NCBI GenBank assembly: GCA_001643675.2
Contig: LSRY02000019.1
Location: 62,001-126,000, forward strand
Source of the DNA: Monocercomonoides exilis
Lineage: Eukaryota > Preaxostyla > Oxymonadida > Polymastigidae
DNA: 64,000 nucleotides
Direction of reading: 5' to 3'
Both the position numbers and the translations under genes were made by a program. The notes under the pieces were generated by a model. It did no database searches, was not told the origin of the DNA, and saw only the letters and a program-made list of their open reading frames with translations. This document shows positions 44,249 to 55,900 of this stretch, piece after piece; position 1 is the stretch's first letter; the number at the start of each line of letters is the position of its first letter.

Positions 44249-45353
44249 ATGGAAGAAGAAAAATCATTTTTTAAAGATGATACAAATTCTTTAAACTTCG
44301 TTGTCATATCAGATCTGCATAACAATAAAGAAATGTTTGATAAATTTATGGAATGGTGTAAAGTTCATCAAGAAATGTTTGAAAAATAGTTAATGTGATT
44401 TTTGAGATGTTAAAACAATTTTTTATTTTTTTTTAAGACTAGATGTATGCATTATGCTTGGGGATATGGAGAATTACTTTCACAATAGAAAAATGGAAAC
44501 TCGGGATGTGGAAGAGATGGAAAAGAGAGTAATTGATAGATGCAAGCAAATTTCTCTTCTTTTCAAATTAATACTTTTTATTCCTGGAAATCATGAACCT
44601 CCAATGTTCTATCATGCATCGTCATTGCAAATATCAGATAATGTTTTTATTCTTCATGGATCTATAAAGAAAATCTGCGAGGGATTAATAGCAGCTGGAG
44701 TTGGTGGATGCATCCCAGGTGTATCGCGTAAACAAAAAATATTTAAAGGCTATCCGTTTAATACAGAAGTTGACTTTTTTAATTTTTTGCAATCGTCACA
44801 AATCGAGAAGTTGGCACAATATTATCAGTCAAGCTCCACCTCTTCAATTTCAGAATCCCAATTGATTGATGATGCTGTTATTTTCCTTACTCATGACGGG
44901 CCTGTACATTCGTTGACAACATTTTCGATGAATGAAGATCACATTGATTCTCTTGGATCAGTTGCCTTGTCAAAGTTTCTTCTTCACAGCTCTCATTCTT
45001 CTTTATTGAATCACATTGAAATTTTGTTACATGGGCATACTCACGAAAGTGTAGGTTTTTTCGGGGAGCATATCGTTGCTCAAGAGATAGCGGAGATTGA
45101 ACAAGTACAATATTTTGATCAAAAATTTGGAGAATATTCAACAAATATTGATGAAGAAGGCGTTCCAACTGAAAAGCCATTTTTGCCTTTTACAGCAAAT
45201 TGTTGTTCCTTGACGTTTGTCTGTTTTTTTAAGAAATGGTTTCTGATTTTAAATTTTTATATTTCTTTCAGATTAGGATATTTTACCACATTTTTTATGA
45301 AAAAAATCGAAAAGCGTTGGATAGTGGAAGAATTTTCTGAACACTTTTTATAA
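44249..45353 (+). CDS. Calcineurin-like metallophosphoesterase, three exons, 320 residues
   Basis: Exons are 44249-44357, 44443-45214 and 45272-45353; introns of 85 nt (GTAAAG donor) and 57 nt (GTTTGT donor) keep phase. The full set of metal-binding motifs is present in order: D-x-H in VVISDLHNN, GD-x-x-N in IMLGDMEN, GNHE in LFIPGNHEPP, a His in FLTHDGPVHS, and GHTH in ILLHGHTHES. These coordinate two metal ions and hydrolyse phosphoesters. A GVGGCIPG segment and a GYPFNTE-type loop lie between the motifs. Length fits a minimal single-domain enzyme with no signal peptide or membrane helix, so it is probably cytosolic. The substrate cannot be told from the sequence. The first intron joins D-x-H to GDxxN and is required to bring these motifs into one protein. 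Confidence 0.85.
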
Positions 45354-45567
45354 TTTCTAGATTATATTTTTCTGTCATAATCTATTTATATTATCTATTA
45401 AGCAAAGGGGTAATGTTCATTTTATATTTAAGAAAATTGATGAAACGTTATCAACTTCGAAAGTGGAAATTTTCCTTTCGTTGCAATTTATTCAAGTGTA
45501 ATTATTATAATTTTGAGTGAAAAAAATCTCAATTGTGTATTTTTCATGAAAAGTGAGGAATTTTTAA

Positions 45568-45591
45568 TAGGGTTATTATTTTATCCTGACC
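45568..45591 (+). repeat. Left terminal inverted repeat of the pogo-like element
   Basis: It comprises TA plus 22 bp starting GGGTTATTATTTTATC. It matches the reverse complement of 47444-47465 at 21 of 22 positions. Confidence 0.88.
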
Positions 45592-45743
45592 CTTTTTCTT
45601 TATTCTGACACAAAAAATGAAGTGAAAAAAATTCAAAAAAACAACATAATTAAAAGAAAACATAATCAGAATTAATTCTTCTGATAACTTTCCTTTTTCC
45701 TTCAGCTCGATTTAATGCATTATCTTTCTTTTCATCTTCAGAA

Positions 45744-47078
45744 TCATCGTTTTTCACATGAAGAAATCTTCTTTTTTTTTTTCTTCTTTTCATCCACAAC
45801 AGTCTTCACTTCATCTTTCTCCTTTTCATCCATTTCATTTTTCCTTTCAATATTCATTTTCAAATGATTTTCCCATTTCTCTAAAAGATTTTCGTCGGTT
45901 ATCACTTTTCCATCAAAGTTGTATCCATTTCTTCGGGATGGAAGAGGGTAAATAGATGATTCGGGCAATTTCAAAAGAACTGGCCCAGAAGAATTGTGAA
46001 GAACACCACTGCAGATGAAAGCTTTCTGAATAACTGAAGGACATAATACAGTGTGGATGGCTTGAGGCAGAACGTCGGAAATTGCTGATCGTTTGGAGGA
46101 AGATGAAGAAGAAGATGGAGCCTCAAATTTGTTTGTCAGTTCAGATTTGAACACAGCAAACACCACTCTGTCCAGCGGTTGATTGAGGTGTGTGCTGTGT
46201 GGTACGAAAGTTGAAACGTCGACTAGTTGTTTTTGGAATTCTCGCCAGATAGCTGGATCTGCGCGAGATGCATGCGAATCAAGAAGGAGAAAATGTGTTC
46301 GTTTTCAAGTGACATGCGCTTTCTTCTTTCGATGATAGAAGGTTGAAGAACGGTGAGAGCATGCCTTTTAAAGCACTTGTTGTCTATCCATCCGCTGCAA
46401 CAGCTGCCACGAATGTCGAATTTATCATTCTTGGTCGTTCTTTTGTGAAACCTGCTTTTGTGTCTGCTGTATGCACAACAAGCTGTTTGGAATCTGCAGG
46501 AAAGCGCGTTGAAGATTCATCGACATTTATCATCAAAGCTGGATTATAATGGAACTTTTCATGCAGCTCGTCGAGTGTTATGTACCAGGGTTTTAAGACA
46601 CTTCTGCACGAAACAACCAGTCTATTGATGTCCAAATTCTTCGGCGTTCCAGTCTTCAGCTCCGGATGAAGCTTGACAAAGCCGTACGTAGCAGACATTG
46701 AAACTTCTGTAAATGGTGAGTCTTCATCATCGTTGTCGTTTTAAAACATTTTCCATCTGAAAAACAAATTAACAAAACATAAAAATAAAAAAAAGCAAAC
46801 CAATTCTCTTGTTTTTTTAAAGTTAAACAAGTTCTTGACTTTGCTTCAATGTGAATAATATCCAAAACTCTATGTTCCTTTTCGCCCACTACTGCTGCAG
46901 GTCTGCCAACTTTTCCAACTAGCCTTCCTTTTCTCGGTGCTTGAACTGCATTCTTTATTACCGTACGGCTGAATTCCTTGGAATTAATATCATCCGTTAT
47001 GCGAACTACTCCATCGACAACGATGTGAGCCATTCGCTCCAGCCGACTGTGATAATTCCTGTACTTGCGCGAAGACAT
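45744..47078 (-). pseudogene. Decayed pogo/jerky-type DDE transposase
   Basis: Starting at the ATG at 47078, the minus strand encodes an N-terminal helix-turn-helix like CENP-B/pogo DNA-binding domains (VGRPAAVVGEKE, then CLTLKK). After a gap that may be an intron near 46735-46810, the catalytic part appears: ALMINVDESSTRFP with the first Asp (46384-46698 frame), then LLLDSHASR with the second Asp, and the downstream HSTHLNQPLDRVVFAVFKSE segment typical of this superfamily. An in-frame TAG (46384-46386) and at least two frame changes between about 46270 and 46384 break the frame. The C-terminal part (45744-46166) carries a Ser run and a Lys/Glu tail. The element is therefore probably non-autonomous now. 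No host role is suggested. Confidence 0.78.
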
Positions 47079-47443
47079 TGCACGCTGTAATTTTTTCTAA
47101 CCTTCTTTAAATTTTATTTCTGTTGATATTTTCATTTTTTAATAATATTTTTTAGATCATAACAATTTTTTATTTTTTTAATAGAAATGAATTAAAAAAA
47201 TCGAAAAATAACATTTTTAACGAATTGAAGGTTTCATGCCCCATGTAACCCTCCAATTCCACACAGAAGTTCAATGAAGGGGCTAAACCCTCCCTATCTC
47301 CTCCCCACTCAAAATTGGGTTTGTTTTAAAACGTATTTATTTTTATCTATTGAATTCATACATATACTTAAAAATCTTTAAAAATATGAAATTGTGGGAA
47401 AAGTTAATGATTAATTAAAAAAAATGGTCTTGATAAAAAAAAA

Positions 47444-47467
47444 GGTCAAGATAAAATAATAACCCTA
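47444..47467 (-). repeat. Right terminal inverted repeat of the pogo-like element
   Basis: It ends in AATAATAACCC followed by TA and is the partner of the left repeat at 45568-45591. The one mismatch is T for C at the 17th base of the repeat. Confidence 0.88.
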
Positions 47468-47966
47468 ATTCAACAAAAGATTTTCTTATTAATTTTATTT
47501 CATTTTGTCTTTGGAGCTTTGTAATTATGAATATCATTTTCAAACAAATTTTGTGTTGTTGATGAATGAACAATCATGATATTCTCAATTTTGAAGAATG
47601 TCTGATTAAAGAAAACAAAAAAAAAAAAAAAAACTTCTGACGTGAAAAATCAATACTGACGGACGTGAAATAAAAATCTTCATCACGTCACGCAGGCTTT
47701 AAATAACCCAAATTTATTTTAAAAGACAAAAAATGTTATTTGCTCAAGAAAAAAAAAGTTCTTCCGAACAAATGAAAAACTTAATTATTCGATAAATAGT
47801 CATTGAGGAGATATAAACAAATATGCATTAATTTTTATGATTCTTTCTCACTAAAATTAAAATATAAGTTATAACATTTTGATCAAAAAATGTGAATGTT
47901 TAAGCAATAATTTTTTTAAACTTTGATCTGAAAAGATCAACTTGAGTACGAGAATTTATCCTGATA
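47468..47966. other. AT-rich spacer upstream of the deubiquitinase
   Basis: It contains an A run near 47616-47633 and a small cluster of ACGTGA motifs at 47638-47690. No gene is seen. Confidence 0.6.
47638..47690. promoter_or_regulatory. Cluster of three CRE-like TGACGTGA motifs
   Basis: TGACGTGA (47638-47645), GGACGTGA (47661-47668) and TCACGTCA (47683-47690, the inverse) occur at about 22-nt spacing, some 280 bp upstream of the deubiquitinase ATG. Outer copies are mutual reverse complements and could also form a hairpin. A bZIP binding site is an inference from the motif alone. Confidence 0.25.
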
Positions 47967-49954
47967 ATGACAAAATTGGAAGGCATAACAACAGAAGAAT
48001 TCGAACTTCTTAAGAAAGGATATAAAAAACAAGATTTTTTACACTTAGAAAGAGTTTATGTAATAGAAAAGAATTGGTTTGATGCTTTCTGCGAGGGGAA
48101 AGCTCAAGGACCAATTGATAATTCAATACTATTATTGGATGATCATTTATCATTTAATCCATGTTTGTTATCAAAAATAATTTTCAAAAATTTCCTGAAT
48201 TTGCAATATTTTCCTATTTATTATAATTATATTTATTTTTTTAGCAAAAAATGAAGTGAAAGATTTTTCGATAACTACAGAAATTAATTGGAAAAAACTA
48301 ATATCTGTGTATGGAGGAGGTCCTCAAATCACTTTAGATGTATTTTACAATAAAGGAACACCAATTTTAATTAAGTCTTATAATACATACTCAATTACAG
48401 CGAAAAATGTGTCAGGCGAAGTTATTGATAAAAAGAATTTAAAATGTGGAAAGTTTTTTAAGTTGCAACATTTTGTTGAGAAGTTAATCAATGAATTTCC
48501 ACAACTGAAAAATTTATCTTTCAAGATATTTGTGCACGATAACAATTCCAAACCACTTGTCCTAAACGCAGACGCTTCTTTTCAGAGTCAGATTCCATCA
48601 ACTTCTAATGAGCTAGTTGTAAGTTGCACTGAAAACGATGAACAAGATGTTTCAATTATTAACAGCCAGAAGTATTTAAGTGCATCTTCCGAAGGGTCAA
48701 CACCTCAATCAATCACCAAAATAATAGCAGCCGCAGTTACATTGGCACAAGAAACAAAACAAGAATTTTCAAAAATTAATCCGTACAAAGAGCAAGTGAA
48801 AATTGGATCTGATCCTCATTATGATCGATTGTATTCTACATCAAATACTAAATATTCCGATAGTTACAAACCTTACAATTTTCAGTACAAACAAAACGAA
48901 ACTCAGAAGACAATTTATGCATCACAAACATATTGCATGAATGAAAAAGCGAAGTACCTTAAGTGGAGGATGAAATTTAATCTTCCAGTGGAAGGATGGT
49001 GGAATATGCATGAAAAAGAACTTTCAGAGAAAGAACTTGAAACAGAAAAAGACTCAACTCAAACGAGCGTTGACAGTTTGCAGCATAAAAGCGATGCCAC
49101 ATTGAGAGAACAAAACGAAGTCAATACATTACCTCAAGTTGAGGAGCAACAACAAAGCAATATCAATCCCGAAGACAATTCAACATCGGCATCCATAAAA
49201 CAAAAAGAGATGATAAACAATTCCATTGTCACTCCTCCTTCACATTCTCAACATCTTTCTAGCACTCTTCGCGAGCCAGTCTCTGAATGCATCAAAAACC
49301 CACAAGTTTCGCAGACTTTGCCAATTGAACCACCACACACATCAGAACTCATTCCACAACTCACTTCAGAAAAAGAAACTCCTCCTCCTCCCTCCTCTTC
49401 CTCTTCCTCTTCTTCCTCTTCTTCCTCTTCTTCTTCCTCTTCCTCTTCTTCTTCCTCTTCCTCTTCTTCTTTCTCTTCTTCTTCTGAATCACTTCACTCC
49501 ACTTCAGTTAACACTTCATCCTCTCCATCTGCTGACTCCTCACTTGTTTCACCTGCGTCATTACCACCAAAATCCATTTCATCCATTCCATTTTCTTCAA
49601 AGGGATACTGGGTCTCTAACTTACCCACTCCATCTCCATCTCCATCACCTTCACCATCGTCCACTTCATTTCATTCAAATAATCTTTCTTCTTCTGCTGT
49701 TGCATCGTCTCCTTGTGCAACACCCTCTCCTCTCACCTCAAACACCTCTTCTTCTTCTTCCACAGATAATTCTGATTCAAAAGACACATTGTCTATTTTA
49801 AGCAATGCACTTTCGCAATCAACAAGCATCATTCATTATTCATCATCCACACCATTTCCTCCACCTCCTTCAACTCCAGTTAAGCCATTTCAGTCTGCCT
49901 CTTCCCTTTTCCCTTTTCCTTCATCAAACCGTCTTTATTCAATGAATTCTTCTT

Positions 49955-49985
<31 letters not shown>

Positions 49986-52900
49986 TTTATCCTCATCATA
50001 TTCATCTCAATATGTGCCTGGACTGTGTGGCCTTCAGAACTTAGGCAACACATGCTACATGAACAGTGCTCTTCAGTGTCTTTCAGCGTCTGTCCCGTTG
50101 GTGGCGCATATGCTGTCGCTGCGCTGGATCGACGAGGTCAACATGGCGAATGTGCTCGGGTGGAAAGGCGTTCTTGCTGAGGCCTTTGCCGAATGGGTCG
50201 GAGAAATGTGGGTTCCGGGCACATGGACAGAGGAGAACAGGAAGGAGACAGAAAGAGAAATGTGGGGGGATCAATCAAAAGTTAGTGAAAACAAACAGAA
50301 TAATGATAAAGCAACAGATTTGTCTTCAAGCTTTTCTATTTATTCTCGAACAGGATACAACAACTCAGCAAATCAGAACAAAAAATATTCGTATCGAGTT
50401 GTCTCACCTTCGCATCTCAAAAGTGTGATTGGAAGATGTGCAAAGCAGTTTTCAGGATATTCGCAACAGGACTCACAGGAACTTATCAGTTTTCTTTTGG
50501 ATGGATTGGTATGATTGCATTTGTCTTATTTTGAAATATTTTCTTTTTATAATATTTTTTTATTTATTTCTTTAAATCAATTTGCTATTTGCTTGAATGA
50601 TTATCAACGCAATTTACTTTGTCAAATAACAATTCTTTTTAGCACGAAGACCTCAACCGTGTGAAAGAGAAGCCATATGTCGAGTCTCCCTCCTTCTCCA
50701 CCACGAGCGACATGACAAAGGACTCCCTCGTTGCGTGGGATGCGCATCTGAAGCGGAACAACTCGATGATCGTTGACTTGTTTCAGGGGCAGCTGAAGTC
50801 GACTGTCACCTGCCCGACCTGCGGCTTCTCTTCTGTGACGTTTGATCCATTCACCATTCTGTCGCTGCCTTTGCCATCAGAGAAGCACAAACAAGGAGCA
50901 ATCTGGCAGCCAGACGGAGGGCTGGCTGGAGGGAAAGAGCAGCTGTGTGTGATTGTAATCACACAGCAGCAGAACACGAAGGAAGGACGGAGGAAATGGA
51001 ACTGCGAAACAGTGCTGTGGAAGATGAAGTGCGCACCTGAGTGTTACAGAGTGGAATGGAAGAGGAGAAAGAACGCACTTCTTCGGGAAGGCGCTGGAGA
51101 AGAAGAAATTCAAACCAAAAAAAGAGAATACAAAGAGGAAGTGAACAAAATGATCGATGAATTTAAACATTTAATCAGAAAATATGATGATGTTGATGCT
51201 GATGGCAACGAGCAAGAAAGCAATGATTCAAATTCAGAACTTCCTTGTATGTGTCCTGTGGAGATTCATTTGTCTCTTTATCACACAAAAACAGTTGGCG
51301 ATGTTCTCTCAGCAGTGAACGATATGTTTGAGTTGAATTCCACGTGGAAAGGGAAGAAAGCAGATGAAAGCAAATGCGAAAACAACGGTCCTTCTGCAAA
51401 TGAAAAGCAGACGTCGCTGGTTGCCCTCTGCGATTCTTCCATAGCAGCATCATCCACAATATACAGATACACATACACCAGTTCATATAACACTGCCTCC
51501 GCTTTCACAAAATCATTCACTCGCCTTTCAGAGAACAAAGAGGTTGGGTCTCTTCGAGGAAGGAAAATTGTGGTGATGCAAGTTGAAGGGGTTGAAGAGA
51601 CGAAAGGCAAACAATCAACTTCTTCTGTTCTGAAGCTCATAAGAGAGAAAGAAAAGAAAATTGATACTAAACACACAAATGCGCAGACATCATCTGCTTC
51701 ATCTGCAGATTCTAATAAAGGATTGCATTCAGCGTCACAGCCATCATCAGACTCAACTCTTCAAACAACGAAGCCACAATCTTTTGAGAAGAAAGAAGAA
51801 GAAACAAATAACAAGAAAGCAGATGAGAACAATGTTCAGGAATTGAAAGAAGAAAAACCAAAGAACAGTCCAAAAGACGAGCAAGAGCTTGAAAGACTGA
51901 GAAGACAGAGAGAACGAGAAGAAATGCTTGAAGAGAAGAGAAAGTTAGCAGAAAAGAAAAGATATATTTCTCCATTTTCGTCAGATTCTGACGGGGAAAC
52001 ACTAAGTAACACTTGGCCAGACGAAGTTTCATTTAAAATTCCGTCGACATCAGAAGCTATTGTATTACGCACGCCAACGCCGAACGACCCAGAACCTTCA
52101 AAGGATCTTGATCATATGACAAACACAGCAGCTGATTATTCATCGTTTATTCTTTGTCATTCAATCACAGTGTCTGTTTATCTTTCTTCAATAAATTCAT
52201 TTTATTCGTCTACTCCGTTTTCAAAGATCAAAGCAGCTACTCCTCCAATTGTCGTATCAATTAAGCGAAAGAAAGATTCTGTGGAAGACTTTTTAAGAAA
52301 GATTTGGGAAGCAGTTAAGCAATACATCAACCCGAGCCGCTACAAAGAATGGATAGAAAGCGAAGAACGCAAAGAAATAGAACGCAAAGAAAGAGAAGAA
52401 ATGGTGACTGTGAAAGAAAACATTGACAAATATTCGAGAAAGGACGAGAAATGGCGAAGGAAGCAGAAGGAGTTGGAAGACGAAAAGAGAAAGAAAGAAC
52501 AGGCAGAACGCATTTCGAAGCTGAATCAGTTGAGATTGGCGAGACTAGAAAAATTATCTTTGACGAGGAAAGATGAAAAGCAGATGCAAAATAAAGACGA
52601 TGAAGAATCACGAATCAAGAAGACTAATTCTTATCAAAGAGGAAATAGCGAAGAAGATGATGACGAAGGATCTTCACTGCTCAGTTCAATGAACTCTTTT
52701 GAAGGCGATCAATCAACTCTAAACACCACAGCTTCATTCAAAGGATCTTCTTCTTCACACTTATTTTCATCAGCACCTTGTGATACCAACAAACCAAAGG
52801 CATCTGGAATATTTCTGGAAGGGTTTACGTATTTCCCTGGGGTTCTGACAGAAAGCGAGCGGCAAGCACGCTTAATGCACAGAATGAAGGCTGTGCATCA

Positions 52901-55900
52901 ATCAGGCAAAAAACCATCAATCCCAGCAGATCAACCTGGACGCACACGAATGATCCTTTATGCATGGATTGATAAACTGTCTGAAGAAGAGAAAGAGAAG
53001 CAGAAGACTTTCATTGCCCGCTGGATGAGGGAAGCCCCGCAGCTTGAGTCTGATCTGTCTGATGTGCTGGGCAGAATAACTGAAGATGCAGAGATGATTG
53101 GAAGCTTGAGCGAGTTGACTGATGCAGCAGCTGTTATGATGGAGGAATGGGCAGATGAGATGAAGCAAAGAGAGAAAAGAAGACAAAAGAAGGCAAATAA
53201 ACAATCAGTGAATGAAAATTCCGCTGATACAACATCAAACAAGAGCTCTTCATCAGCTCCTATAAGTACAGGAACATCTTCTACCGTAATTGAAGAACAG
53301 TCGACAATTCCAAGTTTTCTGTGCTCATATTTCTATATTTCACCAGATATCCTTCAGAAGATATTTGAAACTGTTAGTTTATTTGGTTCATTCACACACT
53401 TATTTGACCAAGTCATTGAAGATAACATAAAGTCCAGTTCCTCTTTGACTGTTTCGCCTTCTTCAAAAATTAAGAAGTTTGTGATGGAGAATGCAGAGCT
53501 TATTGATGCAGTGTGTGATGAGATAGAGCAATATGCGAGGAGTAATTATTATTTCGCGATGAAGCTGGATGAAGGCTTCTACACAAATCCCATGTTCTGG
53601 CCTGTTGCTCCATCAGATCGCAATTGTGGATCACGCTCAATTTCAAACACATTAAGCTCTTCAGACTCTTTGCAGGGTAATTGTAACGAACTTGATGATG
53701 AAAACACGGATTGGCCCGAAGAATATGATGACTGGAATGATGCTGCAAGCAATGGTAATGCTTCAGATCGACAAAATGAAAGAAATGATCGCTCGGATAT
53801 GTCATTACCTGAAGATTCTCAATTTTTAGACACTCAGGTTGATTCTTCATCAGAAGAAGATGTGCTTGGAAAAGATGATGACGACGATGATATCAACTAC
53901 CAGTCAAAACTATATGGTAAGCCAGTAACAAAACATAGAAAACTTAAACATTCTAAAATGAATACTTTCAATTCTGAAATAGAGCGTTTGCAGGATTTGT
54001 CAAATGCATTGCTTCCATTGAGGAACGGTGATTACATTCTCTATGAAGACGAGCAAGATCCATTCGAAGATGAAATGGATGATGTTTTAAAGGAAATGAA
54101 TGCTTTTCCCAGTGACTCTTCGAATTCATCAATGTTTTCTAGAAATGGTTCAATGAGGGCAACATTGCCTAAATCCATGTCAACGCGCGCTCACAGAATT
54201 TTGTCAATTATGCTGATGAAAGATGTCTGCGAATTGGTGGAAAAGGAAAAAGAAAGAATGACTTTGAAGAAACTCAAAGAAGATTCTGCATCCACCTCTG
54301 AAGCTCATGAAAATGACAATGCACAAGAAGATGGAGATAATTTAACTTCAAAAGAAAAAGATTCACAAACAACATCGAAACAGAAATCTTCACTTTCGAC
54401 GTTGTCTTCAAAAAGAGATAAGATATTAAATGATATTCAGGATGGAGAAAAGGAATTGCTCGAGATTGAAAGGTCGTTATCCAAAAATAACACTGAAAAT
54501 AATGAAAGAAGTGGAAACAAGCGAAATGATGGAAAATCTTCAGGCAATTCATCAACAAGAAATCTGCAATTGATCAATGAAAAGAACATCGAAACAAATT
54601 GTAGTGATACAAACAATGATTCAAACGAGATTTCAATTGAAGTCGATACAAATGATGACGAAAGCAGTGAAATATCTGAAAGTGACAATGAAGATACTGA
54701 TGATTCGACAGATTACAAAAACAATTCAGAGGAGGATGACAGCATTTACTCAGAAGCGCTTTCTCATCTGAAAAAGACAAAGAAAAGAAGCACAAGCGCT
54801 GTGGTAATTGATGATAAAACGCCTTCAATCACTTCATTTTTCAAGCGAGTGAAAGAGACAAGCGATTCAGCATTGCCAAAACCCGAAGAAAAAAAATCGA
54901 CCCAATTGGTCAGTTCTCTTTCCTCGAATAACACTACTACAGACGTTAACACTTCTAATTCATCAACTTTACCGAGTGTAGAAAACTCTGAACAAAATAC
55001 GCAACAAAGCTCAAGTTGCGATAGCAAAATGTCTGATGATGAGGATGCAAATCCTTTGCTGTCTGAAACTCGCTTGTACCGAGAGCCTTTGTTTGGAACT
55101 GATAATGCTTTTTCTTCGTTCACCTCAAAGCAATCAAATTCACTATGCTACGAAGACTTAACTGATGGAGCATGGTTTTCTGTTCCAGCCAGAAAAAAGC
55201 ATTTCCATCGATGCAATAGAGAGAGATGTGGAATTGGAAAGCAATGGTTGCTTAAACAAGAGGATAATTACAAATGGCCTGAAGATCTGTTTGAAAGCCC
55301 AGAAATGCAGATATCGAGTATTTTAGAAGACATTAATCAAGAAGATGATTTGAATGATTCCCAACAAATGAGTGAAGATGATTCTGTGATTGACGATGCT
55401 GATGATGATGATACTGAAACTCCAAATCAACTTTTTGAAGAAATAGAAACAGCACTTGAAGACGAAGAATGGTTGGCTTCTCTTCAACTTCCAAGCCGTG
55501 CGTTACTCCCGTTTCGTGTTGTGACTGGCAACGTGGAGAACGAAAAATGGCTTTATGAAATAAACTCTGTTTGCATTTCAACAATTCAGACGAATAATGT
55601 AGAAGGGCAAATTGAAAAGCAAAATGGGAAAGAGATTCAAGATTATAATATTTTATCATTGGACAGTATTCTCCAAAAGCGGAATTCGGATTCTGTTAAG
55701 AATTGGGAACTCCAGCAGTTTGAAGCAGAGGAGAAAATAAGACAAAAGAATTTGCACAAATTCCAACAAAAGGAAGGAATAGACACAATAGAAGACACGA
55801 AAGACAGCGATGAAAATAATGAATCCAGACAGAAAACTTCAATTCCAGAAAAAGAAGAGACGGAAATAAGCCTTGTTTGGATTGCACCACAAGTGATTGA

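Larger units (their letters stand above)
45568..47467 (-). mobile_element. pogo/Tc1-mariner-like DNA transposon with terminal inverted repeats and TA ends
   Basis: The left end (45570-45591) begins GGGTTATTATTTTATC and the right end (47444-47465) is its reverse complement with one mismatch in 22 bp. Both ends are flanked by TA (45568-45569 and 47466-47467), the target duplication of the Tc1/mariner/pogo superfamily. Similarity weakens but continues about 10 bp inward. Inside, the minus strand carries a broken DDE transposase of the CENP-B/pogo/jerky type. Total length is about 1.9 kb. The element sits between the metallophosphoesterase and the deubiquitinase genes. Confidence 0.85.

Noticed and set aside
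45744-47078. A host gene domesticated from a transposase
   Set aside because: An internal stop, frame changes and intact flanking terminal repeats point to a decayed element and not a retained gene.
48256-50514. Start of the deubiquitinase at 48256
   Set aside because: This is an in-frame GTG inside exon 2. Joining exon 1 (47967-48162) restores a complete DUSP domain.
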